In this document: in pieces, positions 32,918 through 46,250 of the stretch
How positions within the stretch are numbered: the first letter of the stretch is position 1
Layout of the letters: each line of letters opens with the position of its first letter
Source of the DNA: Mytilinidion resinicola
Lineage: Eukaryota > Ascomycota > Dothideomycetes > Mytilinidiales > Mytilinidiaceae
Assembly (NCBI RefSeq): GCF_010093595.1
Contig: NW_022985446.1
Coordinates: forward strand, 124,001-188,000
Reading direction: 5' to 3'
Length of the DNA: 64,000 nucleotides
Program-made: the position numbers and the translations under genes
The notes under the pieces: model-generated
Told to the model about the DNA's origin: nothing
Database searches by the model: none
What the model saw: the letters and a program-made list of their open reading frames with translations, nothing else

Positions 32918-35900
32918 CTATCGGTCTTTAATGGTTGATGCAGAAGAGAACGTGAAGGTGCTTAGGAAATCGAAGCGATCCTTGGATGTGATGCTCTGCG
33001 CACTGCTCTCTACTGGTGGGGTCGCCTTGACGGCTGGTGGAGGCTCGCGTGGCTCCAGTAAGAGCGAGCGACGGTAGTAGCTCTGTACATTGGACTGGTC
33101 GCTGGCTCGTACTCGCTTGATCTGGGCCTCCATCCAATCCTGCATCTCTGGAATAGGAACGAGGCGGTATGGCACCTGGAAGCTTTGCAGCTGGCCAACG
33201 ATCTTCGCAGTCCGCATGTGCTTATCGAAATTGATAACAGACACCCCCTCGTGGCCGTCATCTCCGGGAAGCTGACGGGTAGTCTGGTTGCCGACATCAA
33301 CGAACGTAAGATCAGTCAGATAGATACCGACGAATGGGATGCAAGGAGCGACGTGGTTGAGTAGGCGTTGGCGAAGGACGGCATAGTTTCGGCCGACATC
33401 CACAATAGTCTTCAACTCTTCGAGGCGTGCTTTGGTCTTCATGGAAACACACTCCCATGTTCGCTTCAGGCGAAGTACCATCGAGGAATTCAGCGAGCAG
33501 ATAATCGCCATCAGCGAGTCGTAGTTAGCTAGCTCTAGGCATTTCATTGAGATCTTGACCCAGTGTTTGATGACAATAGCTCGTTTCTTGGGATCTTCTA
33601 GACTGAGGATAGTATCCGCGACTAGATTTGCGAGATCCGTGGACAACGTCGACATGGCACGGACATTGACGGCTTTTTGAGTATTTTTCTTCGTCCATTC
33701 TGACGCAAGAAGCTCAGAGGGCTGAATGGAGCAGAAGAGCTTCGACTCGATGATGGTAATCTGCCTGGCAAGCTCCAAAGGATCGAAGTCGAGAATGTTG
33801 CACTGTGAAGTCTTGTTCTTCAGGGCGTTGAGTTGGCTCTTTGAAATGACGGGATTTGGTGCTGTGCTATCCGCAGCAGAATAGATGGTACTTGAGATTC
33901 CAGTCTTGCCCATTGAGGACATGAGACGAGGCACCAAGGCACCAGCGCGCACTTCAGTAACCTTCGTGGCCAATTCGGCAAGTCGCTTCGAAGCTGCAGG
34001 CAGGGCAGTCCTCAGCTTTCCGGTAGCGAAGTCGAGAATGATGCCTAGAGCTAAAGGGTCGCAGTCGGACTGCCAGTGGGTTTCCAACCAGCCCTTGAAG
34101 ACATTGTACACGCGTAGGCGGACAGGTACGCCAACCTCCTGGCTGTCGCCGACGTAGTCGAACCGGTCGATGAGGCAGTTCGCGAAATCGACGGGTGTGG
34201 TAAAGAGCCTAAAGGTCAAGTAGAACGTGGTGACGAACATGGAATCAGGCGTCGACTCATGGGTTGTAAGCTGCTCCACGAGGGCGGGCAATGAGCCTCC
34301 CGAAATCTGGCCTTCTTTGTTGTATATAAGCTCATGTACGAAGGTCTTCTCAAGCAGTTGAGCTTCCAGTCCGGTAGTCTCCTCGCTTGCGATAGAGTGA
34401 AGCTCGGAAGTGCTGCCGAAGCTGCTCATCATGGCTTGGTCGCCATGGCGGGTTGTAGGCGAATGATCTGGCGTCGTTGCTCTTGTTGAGACCTCTGAGA
34501 TGATGCTTGCACTGTCGCCTCGGACACTGTTAGGGTACGTGCTAGTTGAGTCCGCCACAGATACATTGACACTGTCTGCTCTCCCGGCTTTGCCAAAGAA
34601 ACGATGAGTGGCACTCGCAGGACTCTGAGAGGCTTCTGACGGGCTTGGTTGTGGAAGCGTGGGAATGGGAAGCTGGCTGAGTGGTGGTAGCGACGATCTC
34701 GACGATCTGAACGATACTGCAGTCGGGCTCTCGACGATGACTGGGTGTAGGGTTTCATGGTTCAGTATTGGTGATGGCGCGGGTGGTTCCGGAAGGGGTT
34801 TGGATTCCGATATCAGTAGTGGCGGTGGAGGTGGTCGGGAGGTTGGTTCTTGTGGCGTTGCAGGCAATGGCTTGTCCGTTTCTTGTGGCTCTGGAAGGCC
34901 GGTCTCCGTGTCTTTATCTAAGTGGGCGTTGATGCCTTCGAGAATAGTCTGCGAGATGCCCTGGCCAGCTTGCTCGAATTCAAAGTCGCCGATACGCTCG
35001 ATAACGATCGTAGCTTTCGTGACGCACTCGGCTGCTGCTCGAACACAGCTTGTGGCAGCGATGACCAGTTGCTTCCCAGAGTCCGGCGTGAACACCTCCT
35101 CGCCATTCACAGATTCAGAATTGGAGAACATGTCCTTCGTCGCCTGCACGAGTTCGGAGAGTTTGGAGTACATAGTCGCTCTTGCGTGCTCTAGCGGGTC
35201 GGATCGTTGCGAGTCGCGTTCCCATACTTCTTCCACGACGGCGAGCAGCTGGCGACAGGCAATGACGGAGTCGCGGGTTGTGACGAGGAGTTCTGAGGAT
35301 GATCGTGACTGCAGGTGCAGCCCAATGAAAATGCTGATGAAACTTAGGAAGGAGTCGTGTGCAGCGCAAAGCCTCTCCGAAGCAAGGTTCTGTCTGCGGA
35401 CGCTCTGCGACTTGCCTGTGTACGACAGTCGGTGCGTTACGGAGAGGCGCTTCGACTGAGGCTGGGCGCTTAGCAGCGAAGACGAATGTGGTGCGCTGGA
35501 CTCTGTGGGGGGAAGGGCAAAGGCGAACGATGCGCGGCTACGTGTTCGTGGATGCCGGCTTCGCGAATCTTCCCGCTCGTCCCGTGGTGTCGACGAGCTC
35601 GCTTGTGACACGACGGCTGCATGGTCAGCAGTGCGATCCTCGCTCGGCCCCAGGTTTGAGGACGGTGTTGCGGGCGCGATCTGAGCGTCGGCTGAGTCGA
35701 CTGGCGGAGTCAGAGGCCTATTGGCCGACTCGTCGAAGTCAAATGGCACAGGCACAGATACGGCATCTTGCGCCCAGATGTCGAGGAACCGAACCGCGCG
35801 TGTCACGAGCTTGAAGGCCTTCAGCACGAGCTCGTCGAGCGTTTCGAACACGGCGAGTGTCGATCCGGCGCTTTGGAGGAGCTCTTGGAGCTTCTTCGCG

Positions 35901-36666
35901 GTCTTGACAAGTGAAGAAAGGTCCCCGAGCAGGCCCTTTCTCATACGTCGCAGGCTAACGTGGGCAACAATAAGCGCAGACTCCCTTGTCAAGCACTGCG
36001 TTTTCTCCTGTTTGTTCAACGTTAGATACGGCCACAAGCGCCCTTACGACGATGAATGACGCCGTGACTTACCAAGAAGAATCGCACTCCTGCAATCATG
36101 CCCCTCACATAGTCTTGCTTCGTGAACACGTCCAGGTCTCCACTCTCGCCGTCTCGCACAAGGTCCCAGAGATGTGTGAGAGCACTCAGCAGACTGCGGA
36201 TGGACTGGTGGTCATAAGCCTCGCAGTAGTTCGTAGGGAGCCAGCCTCGCGCCCCTGACGCGAGGAGCGTGCCATCTGCCCAGCCGTTTGGATGCACTGA
36301 ATGGACTAGAATGACATCGCCCTGGTTGATCGGCACGGTAATTGATGATTCGTCTGTCGACGAGGAAACGGTAGACGTTGGATGGAAGTGGTAGAACGCG
36401 CGCAGGTAGTTGTGGAACTCGGCCTGGGGCTCGGCGGAGGGTAGTGCTTCTCTCGACGCCCGTGGCGTAAGGGGCGGCGAGATTTGCGATTGTGACTGGG
36501 ATCGTATCGACGTCGTCCTCCTGCTCATGCTCTTCGAGGACGATTGCCGCGTGTGTCGCGATGCGCTGCGCGACCTCTGGGGCGATTTGTTGATTACTAG
36601 CGGTGCCACAAATGCACTGGCATGGAATTGCGGTTCGTCGAGATTAAGATGCTGGAAGTCGGCCAT
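32918..36666 (-). CDS. cdc25: Cdc25-type Ras guanine nucleotide exchange factor, 1227 aa
   Basis: Two exons join in phase 0: 36073-36666 (198 codons, donor GTAAGT) and 32918-36007 (acceptor AACAG). An SH3 domain lies at about 85-150 (AFYHFHP ... INQGDVILVHS ... GARGWLPTNY). A long Ser/Pro-rich middle follows. RasGEF_N is at about 750-890 (EAQLLEKTFVHELIY, LTFRLFTTPVDFANCLI). The catalytic RasGEF domain is at about 935-1165 (DPLELARQITIIESKLF, RAIVIKHWVKISMKCLELANYDSLMAI, CIPFVGIYLTDLTF). It loads GTP on Ras and so drives the cAMP/PKA and morphogenesis pathways at the membrane. The SH3-RasGEF_N-RasGEF order and length fit fungal Cdc25/Ste6. The first ATG after the upstream stop was chosen. No anomaly. 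Confidence 0.96.
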
Positions 36667-39600
36667 TGCGTCGAGGCTCTGTTGCCTGTCCTATCACCAA
36701 GCAGACTTCTCTTGCACGCAGAACTTGAATTCGGACTGGAAACCTCTAATCTTGCAACGCAGCTTTAAGTTGGCGGGACCAATTCATGGAGACAGGCGGG
36801 TCCTCGGCGAAGGCGATAGATGCTGATGCGATCAGATCCCTTGATAGCGGGGCGGTACTTCAAGACGTTAGAATTGTGGTGTTTACTGTGGCGTAGGTGT
36901 TAGTGTACGGATCTCGTTCGTGTTATGTGAGTCCAATGGGCGAGGAATGGGCCAAGAGGCGGGGTGGCGAACTGGAATGCGTCGACGATGCGGCCTCAAC
37001 GGAAAGGCACCTACCCGTTTTCTCGGCCCTGCGTATTTCCACAATAGGGCGGGCACAGCCGTGAGATGTCTCAGGAGCCCAATTGAGCTGTCTCAAGATG
37101 CACAATTCGAAGCCGAGGGGAAATTGCGCGAGCTAGCTGTCGGATCGTCCGCAGAGAGGAGATGCTTATACCGCGATCCCGGAATGTTGTTGCAATACGA
37201 CAAGCACCATGGACAGCGATGCTGCGTCTGTTGAAACGGTTCGCCGAGTTTGGCGACTTGCGTCAGACGGGCTGGGTTTCTGGGCCGCAGGCGTGCCGCA
37301 GGACAGGGCCGACGCGTGCAATGACTGTCGGCGAATTCAACACGCACTCTGTTTCTTCTGAGGTTTTTCAAAGACCACGCGGGCGGCGGCAGGTGGAGGT
37401 GGAGGCCACGATATATCGAGCGAGCAGGAGCTAATGCAAGGGTGTCGCTGTAGAAGGCGGGGCCTAGTCAAGGGCCGATATAGAGACAGAAGTAGACGCA
37501 ACGACGCGGTGGTGAAGGCAGTGGAAAGAGTGAAATCGCAAGGATGCGTACGTAGAGACACACTGGAGACAGACTGCGGCAAAGGAGTCGACGTCTTCAC
37601 GACACGGGGAATATCTGCCTCGAGTACTCGGCGGGCGACGGAAGCAGTTTAAGGTGGTATCGGCTGTCGTCTAGGGACCCCTAGGCCCTGCACGGGCGGG
37701 CTCGCAGCGACACGACCACTGTCCAGCAGTGAATTGCGCCTAGGGCCTTGGCCCGGCCTCGCAGCGCGCCCCCGGCTCCGTGAACGCAGCCCAAGCGTGC
37801 AAGTGGCGTGGGGAACTTTGAGCGCCAGGGGGAGCATGCAGCGATGCGGTGCTGACTGGCACGCTGGCCGTCTCCCCTGGCACACCTTGCACCTCACGGA
37901 CCGCAACGTCGAACCGCAATCACACGAGACTCATCACCAAGCCCCTCGCCGGCCAATCCGCGGGGGCGGCGATATTGCGGCGAGTACACCAACTCCCACC
38001 AACAGCGACCAACTGGCGGGGACGTTGTGAGGGAGCCCCAGTCCCGCCCACATCACGCACGCCGGAAAACTCTGCTCCTCCACACTCCACAGCAACGCGT
38101 CGAGCTCCGCTACCAGAGCTGGGGGGCACGGTCTGAACCGAGAGAGTAGCGGCCTGCATGGAGGCTTGCGGGCGGATGCTCCAACGCGAGGCCGGGGCCA
38201 GGGCTCGTTTTGCACACGTCGTCCGTTTTGAGGCTTCGCGGGCGATCATCGAGCTCCCCGCGATATCTGCAGTCGGACCGGCCTCGAAACCGTCACGAAC
38301 TCTGCCAATCAGCACCGGCCGGAGGCATCGAACGGAGCTGCGCTGTTAGATTTCAGACGGCGTGCTCGGGAGATATCGAGTAAACAGCAGCCGTTCGTCG
38401 ACGCCCAACGGCGGCCAACGCGCGGGCGAAACAACTGCCTCAGCCGGAGGATTTCGGCCAGTGGTCTATTCCTGCTCTCTCGTGGCGTCGTGAGCTTCTC
38501 CAGCCCGTACCGCGATCCCAGCTGGCCCGCTCGCGGCCCTGCGCTGTGACGTGACGAGAATTGCAGACCCGGACGCCCACTCGTCGCCAGGACTCTGCTA
38601 ATGCACACCTCGTCGCAATTCACAATATCATGCAATTGTGGCACTACAAACGCAAGGAACATCGCCGCGGATCCTCGCGGCTGTGCTGCTGCTGCCGCGA
38701 AGGACGCAGTACGGCGACCTCAGTTCACTCTAGATCGAAGCCACCTGCAATCCTCAGGCACCAGATCCACGGCCACTCCACGGCCAGATCCCCACATACG
38801 GGGCCTTCTGCGTGGAGGAACCTGTACCTGGATGCTTCCCAGCCCCACAGATACACGCCGCGAAGCTTTTATCGCGCTCGTGTTCTCAAGTATCAGTCCA
38901 CCGCGAAGTGCATGGCGAGCATCATCTCACGTTGGCAGAAACGAGGTAGCAAAGCCACGGGGCAGCGGCAGACTCAGGGACTCGGAACAAGCGCGCAGAG
39001 CAATGCGGCCAAGAAACCGTTGCTGCGATCGCTGCACAGCGGTGGAGGCCTGGTCGTCGACCAGCCAAATCAGACGGCAGCAGCATGAAGCCCTGCCGAG
39101 CACGGGTCCATCCGGCCAATTGGAACTGCTAGCGATAGCCGACCGGTCTCAGATCTCGCGGCCGTGGCTGTCGCATTTCCGTGCCTCGAGTCCTGTACGC
39201 CTCGTTTTTCAAGTCTTCGAGACGGCCCCGAGCAGCAGCACTTGGGGAGACGTCTCGCGATAGTGGCACAAGCACGTTGACCACGCTGTCAAGATGCGGT
39301 GCGACGGCGGGAGACACGCTGGCAATGCGAGGCCACCGACGGTGCAGCTGTTCCCGCCGGGCCTGACGTCTGGGAGAGCTGCGTGCTGCACGCTCCCCGA
39401 TGCGGCATCTTTTCGTGCTTGCTGACACCAACGCTCCCAGCACGCTGGTAATGACTCTGGCGATTTGCAACTCCAGCCAACCACCATGTCGCACAAACTT
39501 ATCGAAAGGCCTCATTTCTCAGCGGCCGTGTCTCAGCCCTCCACAACCCCACGCTGCCATAATCTCCGAGTCCGGCTTCGACGCCGGCCAAGGCCCGTCT

Positions 39601-40913
39601 TTGCCACATGGAGGGCGCCTCTTGGGCAGCACTGCCTTTGCCGAGGATGTGTGCACTTGTGGGAACCGCTGAGAGCATCGTCGCCGGCCAGCTGCCCATC
39701 TGCCGCACCGCCGCATCGCCTTTCGATTGTCATTGGCACCGTCTCCATCTGCGGCTGTGGGGTGCAGATCAGATCTATCGAATGTTTATCGGCAGGGGCT
39801 GCGGCCTGCGACATCATCACTCCAGCTCTCAGGGCGCTTCCTCTCGTGCGCATGACGAAGAACGCAGCCAATTATTGACGAATGCCTAACAATTATCGTG
39901 CACAACTCTTTCGGGCTGTTTCCCAACCTCACGTTACCTTCCTTCCATTCAATAAAGCGCAAGTATTGGCCAGCTGAGTGGCCACGCTGAACCTTCTACG
40001 ATAACTGCGCGACTCGTTGGCGTTCCAGAATCCATTCAGGCCTGAAGAGACGCGACTGCAATTTCCTTCACCATCGCCATCGCCGCTTGCCTCTCTACAT
40101 AGCATCCGCCACCTCAAAATCCGTCTGCAGCCACTGACATCCAGCAAACTCGAAATAGAGTCCAGCCCACTTCACCCTCTCCCATGACGAAATCCGCGCC
40201 CATCCCAGTTTTCAGCTGCACCGGATTCGTTCTCCTGTGCGGCAAGTCGGACGAGAGTGCCAGGACGCTTGGAAGTGACGTTGTTCTGCTCTCGTCGATC
40301 CCGATACTGCCATCCACAAGTCCATCCATGTTCAGTTGTCGTCAGTACCGTCAGAAGCACGATTCGGCCCTGCTATGCATCAGGGTTTGGCCTGCTCTTT
40401 AGCGTCAATGTTCCTGATGCGGGCATGTCAGCCTGGAACTTGAGAGGCTAACCCTGCTGGAGTTTGGTGATCTTCTCGGGGATGCTCCGTAGATAGCAGT
40501 AGTTTCTGCCGGACGCCGTCCTGAAGACGTTCCCGCGGCCGACGGCCGATGGCCTGGCGTATCGTCCGTTTTGCGTGGGCGCAGATCCGCTATACTCAAC
40601 CGTTGTTTAGCTTCAATAAACGTCGCAGTTTCAACAGGTGCTAGCCTACATACCAGACCGCAAGTTTTGGTGCTAAAGACAGACGGCTCCGAAAGTCTCG
40701 TGTGCAATACTTAGGTCTCCCGAGGTCAACCAAACTTCCGAGTTTGCTAAAGAGAGCGGTCCATGATCCACTGTTTTCATAAGGGAGTCCTGTCAAGCAT
40801 AAACAAAGTTATCAAGGTTTGCGCATGATGACAGCGATACGAACCCGAACGTCTGGAGTTCGGGACGACAACCTCAAAAGTCCAGCTAACCTGGTAAATT
40901 TTCCTCGAACAGC

Positions 40914-41135
40914 ATGGACAACGGGCCGATTCAGGGCCTCGGAACGACGATCTTAACCCCATACATGCCGGCAAGTCCCTTATATCGCGATGGTGGAGAG
41001 ATCCTCACCTCTCAAACATCACCAAGTGGACCTTCAAGGTTTGTCCCTGTGTCCCCTCTTTTTGACAAAAGTGTACAGTATGATATCTCTGACTACTTTT
41101 CGATCACAACGCGTTCGACCGTTTCACTAGTTTAA
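40914..41135 (+). CDS. Weak ORF, 73 aa, unknown
   Basis: An ATG frame (MDNGPIQGLGTTILTPYMPASP...) of 73 codons ends TAA. It has no domain, signal peptide or partner exon. It is listed only because it is the least GC-driven frame in this gap. Probably chance. Confidence 0.12.
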   Translation: MDNGPIQGLGTTILTPYMPASPLYRDGGEILTSQTSPSGPSRFVPVSPLFDKSVQYDISDYFSITTRSTVSLV

Positions 41136-42557
41136 AGAAGCTAGTCAACAGCACACCACTCTTGCCCGCACCCCGCAGGCACAACGTCCTCGGCTCATAC
41201 TTCTGAGATGTTGTGTATGGAGAGCTTAAAGCGGGCGCATGTGAAACCACTCTCTCCTCGATAGGGTAGGGTGTTCGCTCATGCAAAAACTCTCAAACAG
41301 CTCACCTTTTTTGCGATCGCCCACGGAATAATGTCTTGACTGCGAAGCAGAAGCGGGAAGGGACGTGACTCGCAGACGCCGAATCCGGTGCCCGAGCGGG
41401 CACATTGGAGGATCGCGAGGAGGATCGCGGTGGGATGGTTGTTTATGCGCCGGAGGGAAAGAGGTGGAGTCGTGACCGAGGGGGTCGTGAGGACCGCCGC
41501 CGCGCAACCAAAGCACAACGTGCTTCGCCTGCAAACGGGCCTCTTGCTCGTCCTAGGCATGCTGGCCGCATTGCGGGCCGCCCAGGGTGCTGGCCGCTGC
41601 CCCTGGTCCTGGTCCTGTCTACGGTAACGGCTTTCTGGAGTTCTCTTGGGTCGTGTTATCGATTGTGCGTGCGCTCGAGCGCTGCGGGTTATTGGCTGCA
41701 ATTGGGATATTCTGCGGCTCGTCGCAGCGAACTTCGGGCCCGGATAGGGCAGGGTAGGGGTATATTGATACCCTTGTGTACGGATGCATGGGTTACGGGG
41801 GAGAGCTCCCCCTACAGTACCTGGTTGTCCGGGAAGATTGTGATCAGCGTGCAGTTAACTGCAACATGGTTGCTCTCCCGTGACGAGAGGGGTGCCTTGA
41901 AGAAAGAGGGCTTGGACCTTGGTAAGGGTTCTGCGCAGGTCTTGGTGAGTTTGGGTAAGCTGCGGGACGTTTGTGGCCCCTCTATGTCATCGCGAACTGC
42001 TGAAGGATTCAAGACACGGGCTGGCGTTGGGTTGCTGACACTAGCGGAGGAGCGTGCTCTCGGCCCGTGGTGAACCGAGAGCTTGGAGCGGTTTCGGATG
42101 AAGAAAAGATGAAGACGGTGAATGTTTTTTCCTAAAGGGGTAGGATAGATCAGGTAGGAAAAGTGAAGATCTTACATTACCTCAGACCATTATTATGTGA
42201 TTGCGCGATAGATCAACATAAGGGCAAATCGCGACATGAGTCGTGGGACGCTTTGCAAGATTCATGGACACGATCCATCGAACCTGCGATGCACGATCAA
42301 TTATGATCGTAGCGCCGCCAATACCAAGGATACCGTAGTGATTCTTCTCTAACGCTATTGTAGAGGGTAGTTAGCGCGGCATGCCGGGTCCCGCAAGGGT
42401 CCAAAACGTTTGCGGACTATCTGTGTGAGCTGGAATAGGTAATGCAGGACGTTTGTGGTGTGGTTTTGGGATGTGCGGTTTAAGGGTTTGGATTAAGCGT
42501 CGGTTGCATGTCTCCCGCTCACAGTTCTATGTTAGACGGCTCAAGCAAGTAAGTTGA

Positions 42558-42764
42558 GTGCCAAGCACGACGCTGGTTCTTTGCTATCTATTTGGCTATT
42601 TTGGTTCTTTGCCGTGGATTGTTGCCGTTGTGTATGAGTCGTGGTTGAAGAGAGCGGCCCGTGAGACGCCGCTATACGAGATTATACCACAGTTTCTCCG
42701 CAGCCTCGTCGCCGTGTTGCCGGTGATGCCGACAAACCTTCTTATGTATCCCCTTCATATGTAG
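42558..42764 (+). CDS. Weak ORF, possible membrane-protein remnant
   Basis: The first in-frame ATG lies within a 68-codon frame containing a hydrophobic run (YLFGYFGSLPWIVAVVY) and a second one near its end. Just upstream a different frame reads RRLHVSRSQFYVRRLKQ up to a GTAAGT donor at 42551, which looks like an exon end. The two do not obviously join, so this could be debris of a membrane enzyme gene. The function cannot be told. Confidence 0.15.
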   Translation: MPSTTLVLCYLFGYFGSLPWIVAVVYESWLKRAARETPLYEIIPQFLRSLVAVLPVMPTNLLMYPLHM

Positions 42765-43066
42765 AGTTACGAGGCTCCTCTATAGTCTCTCAGCCAAAAA
42801 CTGTTCGCTGTTGAGGTTCAACGCCCTCACCGACAGGGCGTGGCTGTTGTGAGTTCGCCCCAGAGCACGAGTACGACAGCACGTCGTAACCCAAAGCGTA
42901 TCCACGAGTCGTATTCCCCACGATCTCCCTGAAGCACGAGAGCATGTCGCGACTTAACGTTTGATTCATGAATCGTACTCCACTCTACCAGCCTGGAAGT
43001 CCAACCTCAGGTCCAGGCGTCGATAAAGCCGTGAGCGATGGCCAAGATGCGAGACCCCCCCCCCCC

Positions 43067-44105
43067 TCACATATCCATCTCGTCATCGTAGTCGTCCGCC
43101 GTCGACGGAAACCCATTATCCTGATCGTCCTGGTCGCCATCGCCGCTGCGCTCGCGCGCGGCGCCGATCTTCCTGTGGGCATGAATCAGTACGCTGTTAC
43201 ATCCAACTTGACTGCTGCCCTCTTCCCATACCATCCCACTTTGCAAATACCCATCGACCTATACCCCGCGCTCCATGAATCCCTTGCCTCCCCTCCCCTC
43301 AACGCTAACAGCAACAACGAAAAAGACCGCAAAACTAACCTCAACCCATCAATCACCCCCCCAATAAACGCCCGCCCCTCCGCCACCTCCATGCCCCCAA
43401 ACCCCGTCATACTCAGCCCCCCCTGCGCATCAAACACCTCGACCCCTTTGCGCATATTCGCCATGCGCACCTCGCGCAGATCGCGCATGAGCCGCCTCAC
43501 CGCATCCGGGTCCTCGAAGTCGTCGCTCGCGGCCTCCAGCAGTATCTCGCCCAGCTCGAGCCAGTGGTACGGCAGTGCGTCGCGCGGCGCGTCGGCGGTG
43601 CTGGAGGGCAGGAAGGGCGGCGAGATGGGCAGGATGCCGGGCGGTGCGAGGGGCAGGCGCGGCGGCGCGGCGGCGTGGGCGGTGCTTTCGAGCTCGAGAA
43701 TGGCGGCGAGGGCGGGCGGGGACAGCCAGGGGGGCGGGAGGATGTTGGCGCGGCGTTGGCGTTTCAGGAGGAGGGCGAGCCAGAGGGGGAGGTTGGCGCG
43801 TTGGGGGGGGTGGAGGGGGGGTGTGCGGCCCTGTGTGAAGCTGGTTAGTTTAGTCGGAATTGTAGTTGAGTAGTTTGAGTGATTTGGGCGGGGTGGATGA
43901 AGAGAGCGGCATAGGGGCTGTCTGTGAGAGCTGGTTGGGACGTACAGTGTGTGTGGTGCTTTGCGGAGTTGTGTGGAGGGGTTCAACTCACGCCTAGCAA
44001 GTCTAGTCCTTCGAGCCGTTGACGGGGGATCACGGTGACGAGCTCCATTTCGCAGAGAAAGGCGATTTCGGGGGGCGTGAGGCCTGGGGGGAGAGGGAGA
44101 GCCAT
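43067..44105 (-). CDS. PSF2: GINS complex subunit Psf2, 236 aa
   Basis: Three exons: 43992-44105 (38 codons, donor GTGAGT), 43340-43830 (donor GTTAGT) and 43067-43172, with total length divisible by three. The start [20 protein letters not shown] and [11 protein letters not shown] match Psf2. Exon 2 gives [23 protein letters not shown] and the [21 protein letters not shown] block. The C-terminus is acidic ([12 protein letters not shown]), as in fungal Psf2. GINS joins Cdc45 and MCM to form the replicative helicase in the nucleus. The longest reverse frame (43186-44232) is not the protein: it reads through the last intron and upstream DNA. The start is 175 bp from ALG10, so the two share a promoter. 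Confidence 0.94.
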
Positions 44106-44280
44106 TGTGGTGGTTGTATGGTGGAGGGAGAAGGATGAGAGTTCGTTGGTGGTAGTGAAGGACCCTTGGGCGCGTCGAGTTTAGCGATGTGCTTTTGTGA
44201 GGTCCATAAATCTGACCTGCATCCATCAACAATACTTCGTCATTTGAAAATTCTCAACTTCACCTGAACTTAGCAATGAA
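44106..44280. promoter_or_regulatory. Bidirectional promoter PSF2 / ALG10
   Basis: The ATG codons of PSF2 (minus) and ALG10 (plus) are 175 bp apart, so one short region must serve both. No TATA box is obvious. Confidence 0.6.
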
Positions 44281-46250
44281 ATGAGCTTCTCCAACAGCGA
44301 TTTGTGGGCGTCGCGGACTGCATTGGTCTGCATAGCGGTAGTCAGCGCAGTATGGCAGCGCAAACTGTCTTCGATTGTCCCTGATCCGTATTTAGTATGT
44401 GCCCAAGGAGCATTATGCCATACCTCAACATCTAATATGAACTCATAGGATGAAGTGTTTCATGTTCGACAGGCACAAGTCTACTGCTCTGGTGCATTTA
44501 GTCAGTGGGATCCTAAAATCACGACGCCCCCAGGATTGTAAATCTGTCCTCTCAATGCACATGTTTCTTCCTCTAATGTCCTTATCAGATATCTCGTTTC
44601 ATATCTAGTCTACCTGGTTACGGGCCGTTGCGATATAGACATCCTAAGACTTGTCAATATCACCGCAATATGTGGTATATTATTGTCATCCTTCAGGATA
44701 TTGCGGCTTCTCCGTGAAGCAAGAGGGAAGGAAGCGAACCGAGTGGATTTCCAAAGTGGGCGGAGATTGCAGGGCTTTTTATTTGATGCTCACTCCGCGC
44801 TCAACATTTCCCTTTTTCCTCCGTTGTTCTTCTTCTCTGCGTTATACTACACAGACGTTGTGTCAACGCTATGCGTCTTGGAGAGCTACATAACGCTCCT
44901 ACAATCACGGCGACCCAGAGCATCTGAGCTGGGATCTACAGTCCAAACGATACTACTAGGTATCGTAGCACTCCTATTTCGACAGACGAACATCTTCTGG
45001 GTGGCTGTGTTTCCTGCTGGCTTGGCCGTGTTGGAAGTGCTCAAAAACGGAAGGGCATCTGCTGAGAATAACGCCACTACGAAACAGACTCCACTGGAGG
45101 CTCTGAAACATAGCTGGACACATTCCACACTATATGACTGCCCTGTGAATCAGGCGGGAGTAGAAGGTAATTAGTCATGTCGTTCTTCCGTAAGGCAATC
45201 TGTCTAAACTCCCGCAGATTATTTCATCGTCATTGTTTCTGCAGGCCTAGCAGCTGTAGGAAGATTACCGTCTCTTATGAAGGTTGCCGTACCCTATTTC
45301 ACCCTATTAGTAGCTTTTGGTGGCTTCGTAGCCTGGAATGGTGGTGTTGTTCTCGGTATGCTCAATATCAACAAGCTCTCATACACACTGCTAACTCACC
45401 AGGTGACAAATCAAACCATGTTGCAACTTTGCATTTCTCACAGATGCTTTACATCTGGCCATACATCTTCTTCTTCTCATTCCCGCTTACCATTCCGCTC
45501 TTCCTAACACCACTGAGCAACCGACTCTTCCAAGGGAAGATCCAACCATTCCTAGAGGCCCACCTATCTATCCCAACCACCTCCAAACCACCACGAATCA
45601 TCATCGCTATCATCTGCATGATACTAGCAACCCTCACCGTTCACTACAACACCATCATCCACCCCTTCACCCTAGCAGACAACCGCCATTACGTCTTCTA
45701 CGTGTTCCGGATCCTCCGACACCACCCACAACTCAAATACCTCGCCGTACCTGCATACTACTGCTGCGGGTGGCTTGTGATGCACACCCTCGGTATCTCC
45801 CGCGACTCTCAAATTCCAAATCAAGCGGAGTCGTCGTCGAAAACGAGTCGCGGCAAGGAGCTGAAACGCGCCGCCGCACCCGCGGGAGATCATTCCTGCC
45901 CGGCCAGTTTTGTCCTCGTGTGGCTTGCGACAACGACGCTTTCGGTCGTTACGGCTCCTTTGGTCGAGCCGCGCTACTTTATCATTCCGTGGATTATGTG
46001 GCGGCTTCATGTCCCCAGCACGGCCGCGGGGGGTGGTTCTTCAAGCACACCACGCGCCGAGAAAATCGCGTCGAAGCCGCTCAGTGGTGTGACGGGGAAA
46101 GTTCCTGCGCTCTGGCAAGGGTATGACCTGCGGTTGTGTCTGGAGACGGGATGGCATTTGGCTGTGAACACTGTTACGGCGTACATTTTCCTGTATCGGG
46201 GGTTCGTGTGGCCGCAGGAGCCGGGGAAGATCCAACGGTTCATGTGGTGA
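44281..46250 (+). CDS. ALG10: Alpha-1,2-glucosyltransferase ALG10 (DIE2), 588 aa
   Basis: Five exons join in phase: 44281-44394, 44449-44537, 44589-45166, 45218-45355 and 45403-46250 (donors GTATGT, GTAAAT, GTAATT, GTATGC). Family landmarks are present: [13 protein letters not shown] with the catalytic-type acidic residue, [59 protein letters not shown] and a C-terminal [17 protein letters not shown]. About a dozen hydrophobic spans fit an ER membrane glycosyltransferase. ALG10 adds the last glucose to the dolichol-linked oligosaccharide before transfer to protein. Exon 4 is only 138 nt. The short upstream frame ATGAAATGA at 44277 overlaps the start region. No damage. Confidence 0.96.

Larger units (their letters stand above)
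36667..43066. other. Gene-poor 6.4 kb stretch
   Basis: From 36.7 to 40.4 kb the DNA is GC-rich with many overlapping frames on both strands, none with domains or in-phase splice partners. This resembles the stretch upstream of the flbA-like gene and may be a long regulatory region of cdc25. From 40.4 to 43.0 kb the composition is ordinary. Two weak frames are listed separately. A run of 12 C (43055-43066) abuts the PSF2 stop codon. Confidence 0.4.

Noticed and set aside
34659..35459. A 266-codon plus-strand ORF
   Set aside because: It is antisense to the RasGEF disordered region; the RasGEF frame is unmistakable.
43186..44232. A 348-codon reverse frame as a single protein
   Set aside because: It reads through the last PSF2 intron and through upstream sequence; the spliced PSF2 model matches the family.
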